DNA of 64,000 nt from Alphaproteobacteria bacterium. Its GTDB lineage: Bacteria; Pseudomonadota; Alphaproteobacteria; Caulobacterales; Caulobacteraceae. Below the pieces are notes generated by a model. The model worked only from the letters and a program-made list of their open reading frames with translations. It was not told where the DNA came from and did not search any database. Made by a program: the position numbers and the translations under genes. The stretch covers positions 25,008-89,007 of the forward strand of contig JAHJOK010000056.1 in NCBI GenBank assembly GCA_018820205.1. Reading direction: 5' to 3'. Positions 51,386-60,191 of the stretch are shown piece by piece (the stretch's first letter is position 1; each line of letters opens with the position of its first letter).

Positions 51386-52297
51386 ATGCGGAATCTGACG
51401 GCGAACGGGCGAAGCACGCCGTCGCGTCGGGCGATGCTCGCCGCGACCGGACTGCTGCTGGTCGCGGGCGTCGCCGGCTGCGGCCGCAAGGAGGCCGCCC
51501 CTGCGGAACCCGAAGGCCCCGCCGGGCCGCCCGAAGGCTCGCTCGAATGGGCGATCCAGGGCCCCTGGCGCGCCGCCGACCGCCCCCGCGACGCCTGGCG
51601 CCACCCGCTGGAGACGCTGCGGTTCTTCGGCCTCCGGCCCGCCATGACGGTGGTCGAGTTCTGGCCCGGCAGCGGTTGGTACACCGAAATCCTCGCCCCC
51701 TATCTGAACCGGGGCGACGGCGAATATTACGCGGCCGGGTTCGCGACCGGACCCGCCGAGGATCCTGCGCAAGCGGCGCTCAACGCCAATTTCGAAGGAC
51801 GTTTCAGCGCGGACAGACGTCTGTACGGCGAGGTGAAGTTCAGCGCGTTCGGGGCGACGACGGGACCGGTCGCGCCGGCCGGGTCGGCCGACATGGTGCT
51901 GTTCATGCGCAATATCCACGCCTGGATGGCGGCGGGAATCGCGGAAAAGGCCTTCGCCGACGCCTATGCGGCGCTGAAGCCCGGCGGAATCCTGGGCGTG
52001 GAGCAGCATCGTCTGGGGCCGGACCAGGACCAGGACCCTGCGGCGGCGAACGGCTATGTTCAGGAGGCGTTCGTCAAACAGCTGGCGGCCGAGGCGGGGT
52101 TCATCTTCGTCGCCGCCTCCGAGATCAACGCCAACCCGGAAGACACCAAGGACCATCCGTTCGGTGTCGAAACCCTGGCGCCGCGTCGACTGACGGCCCC
52201 ACAGGGCGCGCCGCCCGACCCCGCCTTCGACCGCAGCAAATACGACGCGATCGGCGAGAGCGATCGCATGACCTTGACCTTCAGGAAGCCCGAGTGA
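51386..52297 (+). CDS. Exported methyltransferase-fold lipoprotein (COG4798-like), copy 2, Tat-like signal
   Basis: STPSRRAMLAATGLLLVAGVAGC signal with RR and lipobox; RDAWRHPLETLRFFGLRPAMTVVEFWPGSGWYTEIL, AALKPGGILGVEQHR, GESDRMTLTFRKP; TTG at 51383 is an alternative start. Confidence 0.86.
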   Translation: MRNLTANGRSTPSRRAMLAATGLLLVAGVAGCGRKEAAPAEPEGPAGPPEGSLEWAIQGPWRAADRPRDAWRHPLETLRFFGLRPAMTVVEFWPGSGWYTEILAPYLNRGDGEYYAAGFATGPAEDPAQAALNANFEGRFSADRRLYGEVKFSAFGATTGPVAPAGSADMVLFMRNIHAWMAAGIAEKAFADAYAALKPGGILGVEQHRLGPDQDQDPAAANGYVQEAFVKQLAAEAGFIFVAASEINANPEDTKDHPFGVETLAPRRLTAPQGAPPDPAFDRSKYDAIGESDRMTLTFRKPE

Positions 52298-53316
52298 CCC
52301 GCGCCGCCGCCTTCGCCGCCAATGCGCCCCTGATGGGCGTCCCCGGAGCCGCCTCGCCGCCGGGAGGCCAAGGCGAATGGTTCCGCGGCGCCGGCGGTCT
52401 GCGCCTGAGGGCCGCCTACTGGACGCCGTCCGCCTTGGTGGCCGCCAAGCCGCGCGGTACGGTGGTGCTCAGCCCCGGTCGGACCGAACCGATCGAGAAA
52501 TATTTCGAGGTCATCGGCAATTTCCTGGCGCGCGGCTGGTGCGTGCTGGCGCACGACTGGCGCGGCCAAGGCCTGTCGGCCCGCCTGCTGCCCGACCGAC
52601 TGAAGGGACATGCGCGAGCGGTCGAGGAGTTTCTGGACGACTATGCCCGACTGCTGGACGCATTCGAGGCGAAGGCGCCCAGGCCCTGGGTCATGGTCGG
52701 CCATTCGATGGGGGGGGCGCTGAACCTGCTGAGTCTGGAAGCCGGTGAAAGCCGGGTCGCCGGGGCCCTCCTGTCCAGCCCCATGCTGCGCATAAAGACC
52801 GGCAAACGCTCGATGTGGTCGGTAAAACTGGCGGTGCGCTGGAACGTGCGGCACGGCAAGGCCGGTGATTTCGTGCTGGATGACGCCGACGATCCGTTCG
52901 ACCACACGTTCGAAAAGGACGCCCTGACGTCCGACGAGACGCGCTACGAATTTTGGCGCCAGCAGCTGTACGCCTGTCCGCACCTCGCGGTCGGCGGGCC
53001 GACCTGGGGCTGGCTGGCCTTCGGCATCGACGCCGGCGAACGGGCGCTGAAGCCCAAGGCGCTGAAGTCAGTCCAGATTCCCTGCACTATCGTGCAGTCG
53101 GGCGACGACGACCGGGTCTGGAAACAGACCAACCGCTGGGCCGCCAAGCGGCTGGGCCGGGGCCGCTATGTCGAGGTGACCGGCGCCAGGCACGAGGTCA
53201 TCATGGAAACCGACGACCTGCGCGCGATCTTCCTGAACGAGTTCGATGCGATGGCGGACTATGTCTCGCCGACGAGCGACCTTGCGCCCGCGGCGCAGTC
53301 GGACGAGGTCGCCTGA
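52294..53316 (+). CDS. Alpha/beta hydrolase (lysophospholipase-like)
   Basis: VLSPGRTEPIEKYFEVIGNFLARGWCVLAHDWRGQGLS, VMVGHSMGGALNLLSLE; GTG start overlaps the previous stop. Confidence 0.9.
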   Translation: MTRAAAFAANAPLMGVPGAASPPGGQGEWFRGAGGLRLRAAYWTPSALVAAKPRGTVVLSPGRTEPIEKYFEVIGNFLARGWCVLAHDWRGQGLSARLLPDRLKGHARAVEEFLDDYARLLDAFEAKAPRPWVMVGHSMGGALNLLSLEAGESRVAGALLSSPMLRIKTGKRSMWSVKLAVRWNVRHGKAGDFVLDDADDPFDHTFEKDALTSDETRYEFWRQQLYACPHLAVGGPTWGWLAFGIDAGERALKPKALKSVQIPCTIVQSGDDDRVWKQTNRWAAKRLGRGRYVEVTGARHEVIMETDDLRAIFLNEFDAMADYVSPTSDLAPAAQSDEVA

Positions 53317-53340
53317 GCGACCCCGTCCGGACGAACCGTC

Positions 53341-53892
53341 CTACATCGGGCGGGTGACGCGACCGCCCAGGTTGGAGATGACTTCGCGGGCGTCAAAGGC
53401 GTTGACGTCGCCGGCGGGCTTGGCGCCGCGACCCAGGACGATCTCGGAGGTCGCCTCGAAACGATCAATCTCGCGGACATCGAAATCGGAGCGGCCCCAG
53501 AACGGATCGTTCCAGCGGCTCCATCCGCCCCGCCCGTAATAGCGCCACGACGGACCCCAGAACGGGCCATAGCGATCATAGAAGGGGTCGCGGAAGGTCT
53601 GGTAGCGAACATCGCGATCGGTCGCCCGATCGACGGTCGAGAACCAGTCGTAGCCGCTTTCGACAGTGACCTCGGCCGCGCGCAGCAACAGGCCCATCTC
53701 GACCTGTTCGCGTGACGTGACCGAGTTGCCGGCGAAGCTGACCCGGAAGCGGTTGCTCTCCAGACGTTGCTCGGCATAGCCGCCCCGCTGTCCGTTGTAG
53801 CCGGCGGGGGCGTATGTGGTGGAGGTGGCGCAGGCGCCGAGCGTCAGTGCGGCGGCGGCCACGACCAGGAGGGAGGTGGTCGAGGTTTTCAT
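53341..53892 (-). CDS. CC0125/CC1285-like family lipoprotein
   Basis: MKTSTTSLLVVAAAALTLGACATSTTYAPAG lipobox; RFRVSFAGNSVTSREQVEMGLLLRAAEVTVESGYDWF. Confidence 0.8.
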   Translation of the reverse strand: MKTSTTSLLVVAAAALTLGACATSTTYAPAGYNGQRGGYAEQRLESNRFRVSFAGNSVTSREQVEMGLLLRAAEVTVESGYDWFSTVDRATDRDVRYQTFRDPFYDRYGPFWGPSWRYYGRGGWSRWNDPFWGRSDFDVREIDRFEATSEIVLGRGAKPAGDVNAFDAREVISNLGGRVTRPM

Positions 53893-53977
53893 AAAAGACT
53901 CCAGAAGGGAGAACGGAAAATCCGCCATTTCACCTGAACGAGACATGAACGGCGACGTTCCCTCGAGGCACAAGCCC

Positions 53978-54619
53978 CTATAATCGCGAAACAATCAGTC
54001 CGGCGGCGGTCAGAAGCAGTCCCCCGACGAAGAGTCCGAACGTGCGCCGGAACCGGGGCTCGCTCATGCGTCGCGCCAGGGCCGCGCCGCCCAGACCGTA
54101 TGCGCTCATGGTCAGGACGTCCATGCCGATCACAGCCACCGCAAACAGCGCCAGCTGGGGCGCCGCAGGCCGCGCGGGGTCCAGGAACGGCGGCAGGACC
54201 GCGGTGAAGAACAGAACCGCCTTGGGATTGGCGATCTGGACCATGAAGCCGTCGATAAAGGCCGGGCGTCGCACATGGACGGCCGCCGCGTCCGCAGGTT
54301 CGGCCGCGACGCTCGGCCGCATGGCTTTCCAGATGGCGGACGCCCCCAGCCAGGCGACATAAAGGGCGCCGGCGACGGCGACCCAGCGAAACACCTGCGG
54401 AAAGGCCGCGACGAGCGCGCCGAGACCCAGCGCGGCGGCGCCGAACCAGACCAGGGTGGCGACGTTCATCCCTGCGACCGCCAGCAACACCGACCGTCGC
54501 CCCCGCTCCATGCCCGTGGCCACGGAGAACAGGTTGGCGGGGCCCGGGGTCACGGCCATCACGGCCATGACGCCCAGAAACACCAGATACAGATGCGGAT
54601 CGACGGGCAGGGAGGACAT
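53978..54619 (-). CDS. LysE family translocator
   Basis: VMAVTPGPANLFSVATGMERGRRSVLLAVAGMNVATLVWF, IANPKAVLFFTAVLPPFLDP. Confidence 0.92.
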   Translation of the reverse strand: MSSLPVDPHLYLVFLGVMAVMAVTPGPANLFSVATGMERGRRSVLLAVAGMNVATLVWFGAAALGLGALVAAFPQVFRWVAVAGALYVAWLGASAIWKAMRPSVAAEPADAAAVHVRRPAFIDGFMVQIANPKAVLFFTAVLPPFLDPARPAAPQLALFAVAVIGMDVLTMSAYGLGGAALARRMSEPRFRRTFGLFVGGLLLTAAGLIVSRL

Positions 54620-54631
54620 GCGTTCGACGGG

Positions 54632-55462
54632 TCAGGCGGCCAGGCAGACGACCTGGGCCACGCGCAGGTCGCGGCGAAGGTCGTCGGAGACCCGACCGTA
54701 GTTCTCGATGGTGATCGGTTCGCCCAGCAACTGCTCGTCCGGCCTCTGCTCGCCGCGGATCGCTGGTCCCAGGGTGTCCGGCGCAGTGGTGTAGATGCGA
54801 CCCCGGCGCGGCGCCTCGGCGATGGTAAGGGCCACGACGCGGCCGCGGCGATCCAGCGCGGGCGCGCCCGACAGGCCCGCCAACGTACCTTCCATTCCCC
54901 GGGTCCGGCCGACTTCGGCCCAGGCCAGCACCGGTTCATCGCGGGCGCCTCTGCCGCGCACCTTCAGCGTCTCCCGACCCAGCAACAAGGACGTGACCTC
55001 GCCGGGCGCGCCCTGCGGAAATCCGGGGTGGAAGGCGCGCTGACCGACATGCAGCGGCGTGATGGTGGTGACGGGCAGGGCGGGCGGTCCGCCGGCGGTG
55101 ATCAGCAGGGCGATGTCGGCCCGGGGCGACAGGCGGACGTCGGCGGCGACAGCGCGCCCGCCGCCGACCACCAGGGCAGGGCGGCGACAGCCCTCGACGA
55201 CGTGACGGGCCGTCAGCCAGCGCCCTTGTCCGGCGATGGAAAACGCGGTGCCTGCGGTCGGCCTGAAAGACAGGTCCGGCGCCGTCACGGTGACCGAGGG
55301 ATCGAACGGGGTGATCGGACCAAGAAGCGCGCCCTCCGATGCGTCTGGCGGCGGCGGCGCGGGCGGAGCATCGGCGTTCTCGCGGCGACCGAGCGAGAAC
55401 AGCACCAGGGCGAACACCACGCCGGAATAGACCAGCCAGTCCGGGGGACGGGGAAGGCGCAT
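54632..55462 (-). CDS. Membrane-anchored trypsin-like serine protease
   Basis: N-terminal TM, GQGRWLTARHVVEGC (His), RADIALL (Asp), GLSGAPALDRRGRVVAL (Ser). Confidence 0.82.
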   Translation of the reverse strand: MRLPRPPDWLVYSGVVFALVLFSLGRRENADAPPAPPPPDASEGALLGPITPFDPSVTVTAPDLSFRPTAGTAFSIAGQGRWLTARHVVEGCRRPALVVGGGRAVAADVRLSPRADIALLITAGGPPALPVTTITPLHVGQRAFHPGFPQGAPGEVTSLLLGRETLKVRGRGARDEPVLAWAEVGRTRGMEGTLAGLSGAPALDRRGRVVALTIAEAPRRGRIYTTAPDTLGPAIRGEQRPDEQLLGEPITIENYGRVSDDLRRDLRVAQVVCLAA

Positions 55463-55471
55463 GGCCGGCGC

Positions 55472-55915
55472 TCAGCCGGTCAGGGCGGCGGCGAGGATCA
55501 GGGCGGTGGCCAGCTTCGCCGCCACCAGCAGCACGGCGGCCGAAATCTCGCCTTCCTGGATGCGCTGGGGCAGGCCGGTCAGCACCAGATCGACGATCCG
55601 GAAGGCCAGGAGCTGGAGCACCAGTGTGGCCACGCCCCACAGGACGATATCGCGCACCGAGGTCGACACCGACATCGACACCGCCAGCGGCACGGCCAGT
55701 CCCAGCAGAACCCCGCCGAAGGCGACCGCCGCAGCCGAATTGCCTTCGCGGATCAGGGTGATTTCCTTCCACGGCGTCAACATTCCGTAGATCACCGCGC
55801 CGGCGCCCAGAAGGCCGAGGGTGACCAGCAAATGCACGACCAGCACGGGAAATCCGCTGGCGAAGGCCTGGACCTCCGGGCTCGAAAGCGTGTCGGACAG
55901 GGACGAGGGGGCCAT
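55472..55915 (-). CDS. DUF350 family membrane protein
   Basis: GFPVLVVHLLVTLGLLGAGAVIYGMLTPWKEITLIREGNSAAAVAFGGVLLGLAVPLAVSM. Confidence 0.88.
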   Translation of the reverse strand: MAPSSLSDTLSSPEVQAFASGFPVLVVHLLVTLGLLGAGAVIYGMLTPWKEITLIREGNSAAAVAFGGVLLGLAVPLAVSMSVSTSVRDIVLWGVATLVLQLLAFRIVDLVLTGLPQRIQEGEISAAVLLVAAKLATALILAAALTG

Positions 55916-56075
55916 GGGGGCGTCGGCTCTCTGGCGCGAGGAAGGGCCGCCAGCATCCGGCGGAACGAAAGCAAAACGTCTTGCCCGATTGTCGCCCCAA
56001 TCCGCAAGACCGCGACAGCCACAGTATGTGACCAATGATTGCAGACCGGTTACGCCAGCGGTTAAACCTCCGTCC

Positions 56076-56489
56076 ATGACCCAGCCCGTCCTGCCGACCG
56101 TTCTGGTGGTCGCCGTCGCCCTGATCGACGTCGACGGCCGGGTGCTGATCGCCCAGCGCCCCCAAGGCAAGACCCTGGCCGGACTGTGGGAGTTTCCGGG
56201 CGGCAAGGTCGAGCCGGGCGAACGGCCCGAGGCCGCCCTGGTCCGCGAACTGAACGAGGAACTGGGCATCGATGTTCAGGAGGCCTGCCTCGCGCCGTTC
56301 GTTTTCGCCAGCCATGCTTACGATTCGTTTCACCTGTTGATGCCATTGTATCTGTGTCGGCGCTGGTCCGGCGTCGTCATCAGGCGCGAACATGCGGCCC
56401 TGGCCTGGGTGAAGCCGAATGCGCTTTCGGACTATCCCATGCCGCCCGCCGATGCGCCGCTGGTCGCCTGGTTGCGCGATCTTCTGTAG
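56076..56489 (+). CDS. mutT: 8-oxo-dGTP diphosphatase (MutT-like Nudix)
   Basis: ALIDVDGRVLIAQRPQGKTLAGLWEFPGGKVEPGERPEAALVRELNEELGI (Nudix box). Confidence 0.9.
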   Translation: MTQPVLPTVLVVAVALIDVDGRVLIAQRPQGKTLAGLWEFPGGKVEPGERPEAALVRELNEELGIDVQEACLAPFVFASHAYDSFHLLMPLYLCRRWSGVVIRREHAALAWVKPNALSDYPMPPADAPLVAWLRDLL

Positions 56490-56507
56490 CTCGACCGGGA
56501 AGGCCCG

Positions 56508-56699
56508 ATGACCCTGCTGATCCGCCGCTTCCTGACCGACGAAAGCGGGGCCACCGCGATCGAATACGGGCTGATCATCGCCCTGATCTTCCTGGTCATC
56601 CTGGCTTCGGTCCAGCTGTTCGCCACCAACGCCACCGCCCTGTTCGATCAGGTCGCGACGGCGGTGGGCTCGGCCATGGGACCGTCGGAAGAGGGCTAA
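56508..56699 (+). CDS. Flp family type IVb pilin
   Basis: RRFLTDESGATAIEYGLIIALIFLVILASVQLFATN. Confidence 0.93.
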   Translation: MTLLIRRFLTDESGATAIEYGLIIALIFLVILASVQLFATNATALFDQVATAVGSAMGPSEEG

Positions 56700-56794
56700 G
56701 GCGTCGCTCGCCGCTGGCCGGCCTGTAACGCGCAGGCGACCGCGACCGAACGAGGCATGGCGGCCCGCGCCCGCGCTCGTTAAAGCTGAGACCC

Positions 56795-58972
56795 ATGTCG
56801 CGTTTCGCCGCCCTGTTTGCCGGGATACTGTTGATCTTCGCGCCCGCGGGCGCGGAGGCCCAGACGATCAGTCGCGCCCCGAGCGCGGCCGAGGCCGGCC
56901 CCCAAAGCACCGTGCGGATCGAGGCGGAACTGGTCCCGATGAGCGAATGGGCCGCGCCCGGCTCCACCGCGATCGTCGCCATACGTCAGAAGATCGAGCC
57001 GGGCTGGCACACCTATTGGCGCAATCCCGGCGATTCCGGCGGCCCCACGACCCTGGACTGGACCCTGCCGACGGGGGTCGTCGCCGGCGATATCGTCTGG
57101 CCGGTCCCGGAGCGCCAGCGGCTGCAGGACCTGATGAACTACGGCTATTCCGGCGAGGTCTTCCTGCCGGTGCCGATCGAGATTCCGGCGGACGCGCGGC
57201 CGGGCACGGTCCTGCCGCTGACGGTGCGCGCCCTGTTTCTGGTCTGCAGCGACGAGATGTGCGTGCCGGACGAACTGACCTTGCGGCTGGATCTGCCGGT
57301 GCGACAGGGCGCGGCGGCGCTGGACCCGCGTTACGGTTCGGCGATCCAGAGCGTCGTGGAAACCGCGCCGCGGCCCGCCGGGATCGACGCGAAAATCACG
57401 CCGAACGGCCGGACGCTGAGCCTGACCGCTACGGGCGGTCCGCTGGCGGGGCTGGAGCCTGACCGGGCCTGGTTCTTCCCGTTCGACGGCGGGCTGATCG
57501 ATCATTCCGCCCCCCAGCCCGGCGAGCGGGGCCTAGACGGGATCACGCTGAACCTGGCCGGCGGCGGCCGGATCGCGGCCGAGGGCCTGACCGGGCCGAT
57601 CGGCGGCGTCCTGGTGACCGACGACGGCGCCTGGGAGATCGAGGCTGCGCCCGGCGCAGCGTTGACCGGGGCGACGGGCGGCGGCGCCCTCGACCTGTCG
57701 GAAGGTCGGTCGGGGGGCGAGGCGGCCTCGTGGTCAGGCTTCGCGCAGGCGGCGGTGTTCGCGCTTCTGGGCGGTTTGATCCTGAACCTGATGCCCTGCG
57801 TCTTTCCCATTCTGGCGATGAAGGCCGCGTCCCTGGCCCGGTCCGCCCATGCGCCGGCCGAGGCGCGCCGCGACGGCCTCGCCTTTCTGGCGGGGGTGCT
57901 GGTCAGCTTCCTGGCTCTGGCCGGCGCCCTGCTGGCGCTGAGGGCTGGGGGACAGGCGGTCGGCTGGGGCTTTCAGCTTCAGTCGCCGGCGGTGATCGCG
58001 GCCCTGTCGCTGCTGATGCTGGCGGTCGGGCTGAACCTGTCGGGCGTGTTCCAGATCGGCGCCGGGGTTCAGGGTCTGGCCGGATCGGGCCCGCTGTCCC
58101 GCCTGCCCGGCGGCGTCGGCGCCTTCGTCACCGGCGTCCTGGCCGTGGTCGTCGCCGCGCCCTGCACCGCGCCGTTTATGGCCGTGGCCCTGGGCGCCGC
58201 GCTGTTGATGCCGGCCCCGATGGCGCTGGGGGTCTTCCTGATGCTGGGACTGGGTCTGGCCTTGCCCTATCTGGCCGTCAGCCTGTCGCCCGGCCTGCTG
58301 CGGCGCCTGCCGCGTCCCGGTCCGTGGATGGACCGGCTGAAGGGATTGCTGGCCTTTCCGATGTACGGCGCCGCGCTGTGGCTGGTCTGGGTCTTCTCGC
58401 GTCAGGTCGGGGCGGACGGGCTGGCGCTGCTGCTGGCGGCCGCCCTGGCCCTGGCTCTGGCGCTCTGGCTGTTCGGAACAGGCCAGACGGATCGCGCCGC
58501 CGGGGGACGGGGCCTTGTGACCGCCAGCGGCGCGGCCTTGGCCCTGGTCCTCGGCGGCGCCCTGGCCGTTTTCGCGGTCCGGACCCCGCCGACGGCCGCC
58601 GCCGTCGGGGAAGCCGCTTCCGCCCTGGCGTCCCAACCGTGGTCGCCGCAGGCCGTAGCGGCGGCGCAGGCCGAGGGGCGGCCGGTCCTGGTCAATTTCA
58701 CCGCGGACTGGTGCGTCACCTGCAAGATCAACGAGCGGACCTCGCTGGGATCGCCCAAGGTCGCACGGGCGATGGAGGCGGCGAACGCGATCTATCTGGT
58801 CGGCGACTGGACGCGGCGTGATGACGCGATCACTCGCGAATTGGAGCGCCGCCGCCGATCGGGCGTTCCGCTGTATCTGCTCTATTCGCCCGGCTCGGCC
58901 GAGCCCCGCATTCTGCCTCAACTGTTGACCGAAGGGGTCGTGATCGACGCCCTGGAGACTTCTCGACCCTGA
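56795..58972 (+). CDS. DsbD/ScsB-like protein-disulfide reductase
   Basis: Signal peptide, EPGWHTYWRNPGDSGGPT, NLMPCVFPILAMKA, VVAAPCTAPFMAVALG, C-terminal NFTADWCVTCKINE thioredoxin motif. Confidence 0.92.
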   Translation: MSRFAALFAGILLIFAPAGAEAQTISRAPSAAEAGPQSTVRIEAELVPMSEWAAPGSTAIVAIRQKIEPGWHTYWRNPGDSGGPTTLDWTLPTGVVAGDIVWPVPERQRLQDLMNYGYSGEVFLPVPIEIPADARPGTVLPLTVRALFLVCSDEMCVPDELTLRLDLPVRQGAAALDPRYGSAIQSVVETAPRPAGIDAKITPNGRTLSLTATGGPLAGLEPDRAWFFPFDGGLIDHSAPQPGERGLDGITLNLAGGGRIAAEGLTGPIGGVLVTDDGAWEIEAAPGAALTGATGGGALDLSEGRSGGEAASWSGFAQAAVFALLGGLILNLMPCVFPILAMKAASLARSAHAPAEARRDGLAFLAGVLVSFLALAGALLALRAGGQAVGWGFQLQSPAVIAALSLLMLAVGLNLSGVFQIGAGVQGLAGSGPLSRLPGGVGAFVTGVLAVVVAAPCTAPFMAVALGAALLMPAPMALGVFLMLGLGLALPYLAVSLSPGLLRRLPRPGPWMDRLKGLLAFPMYGAALWLVWVFSRQVGADGLALLLAAALALALALWLFGTGQTDRAAGGRGLVTASGAALALVLGGALAVFAVRTPPTAAAVGEAASALASQPWSPQAVAAAQAEGRPVLVNFTADWCVTCKINERTSLGSPKVARAMEAANAIYLVGDWTRRDDAITRELERRRRSGVPLYLLYSPGSAEPRILPQLLTEGVVIDALETSRP

Positions 58973-58997
58973 ACCCCATCCAGAAGGAGACGCCGCC

Positions 58998-59660
58998 GTG
59001 ACCCGCCTGCCCATCCTGACCGCCGTGATCCTGACGCTCGCCGCCTGCCAGCAGGCCGAGGCCCCCGCCCCCGCCCCCGCCGCGACCGAGACGGCGGGGG
59101 TCGACCCTGCGACGCCGGGCCAGCCCCAGGCGGCGCCGGCCTTCACCCTGGTCGACAGCGAGGGGGTTCAGCGCTCCCTGGCCGACTTCCGGGGCAGGAC
59201 GGTGGTGATCGAATGGACCAATGAGGGCTGCCCCTATGTGCAGAAACACTACACCGGGGCGATGCAGGCCCTGCAACGCGAGGCCGTGGCCGACGACGTC
59301 GTCTGGCTGACCATCATCTCCTCGGCGCCCGGCAAACAGGGGTTCGTCGAGGGCGAAGCGGCCCGGGCCTGGAAGACGCGGAACAATGCGGGCTCGACCC
59401 ATCTGCTGCTCGATCCCGACGGAACGGTCGGCAAGACCTATGGCGCTTCGACCACGCCGGACATGCGGGTGATCGACGCCCAGGGCCGGGTCCTGTTCAC
59501 CGGCGGCATCGACGACCGCCCGACCAACAAGGTCGAGGATCTGGAGGGCGCGAACAATTTCGTGCGCGCCGCCCTGGACGACGTCGAGGCGGGCCGTCCG
59601 GTGCGCACCGCCTATGCCCAACCCTACGGCTGCTCGATCAAATACCCCGAAGAGGCCTGA
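58998..59660 (+). CDS. Redoxin/thioredoxin-fold lipoprotein
   Basis: Lipobox ILTLAACQQAEA; FTLVDSEGVQRSLADFRGRTVVIEWTNEGCPYVQKHY. Confidence 0.9.
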   Translation: MTRLPILTAVILTLAACQQAEAPAPAPAATETAGVDPATPGQPQAAPAFTLVDSEGVQRSLADFRGRTVVIEWTNEGCPYVQKHYTGAMQALQREAVADDVVWLTIISSAPGKQGFVEGEAARAWKTRNNAGSTHLLLDPDGTVGKTYGASTTPDMRVIDAQGRVLFTGGIDDRPTNKVEDLEGANNFVRAALDDVEAGRPVRTAYAQPYGCSIKYPEEA

Positions 59661-60107
59661 TCAGCTCTCGGCCCGGGGCGGGGTCGTGATGACCTCGACA
59701 TTGTCGTTCAGCAGGTAGGACAGTTCGCCGATCGCCGTGGCCCGGGCCTCGGGCGAAGCCGCGGTCTCGACCGCCGCGACCTTGACCGGGATATCCTCTG
59801 AGATGCCGCGCAGGATGCATTTCAGATCGCCGTCGGTCCCGCGTTCCTTGAGGATCAGGTGCGCCTGCATGTCCAGGGCGGCCAGTTCGGCGGCCTGAAC
59901 CTTGAAACCGGCGAAATCCGAAGGCTCGCCGGCCCAACCGTCGACGATGGCTTTCAGCGCGCTGGAACGGGCCACGATGTCGGCGAACAACGGCTCAGAC
60001 GCGACCGAGATCGGGGCGCCGGGAACCGCCGCCGGCTGGGCGGCGGCCAAAGCCACGCTGGGGTCGGACAGAAGCAGGGCGGCGGCGAGGGCGAGGCCAC
60101 AGGACAT
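59661..60107 (-). CDS. Hypothetical secreted protein
   Basis: Signal peptide MSCGLALAAALLLSDPSVALAAAQ; intact 148-aa ORF. Confidence 0.7.
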   Translation of the reverse strand: MSCGLALAAALLLSDPSVALAAAQPAAVPGAPISVASEPLFADIVARSSALKAIVDGWAGEPSDFAGFKVQAAELAALDMQAHLILKERGTDGDLKCILRGISEDIPVKVAAVETAASPEARATAIGELSYLLNDNVEVITTPPRAES

Positions 60108-60191
60108 GGGATTAACCTTTTCGCGAATCCACGATTGAACCGGTCTACGCCCCACCCGTAAACGAGACCTTGATTCCGGGAGACAAAGCCT

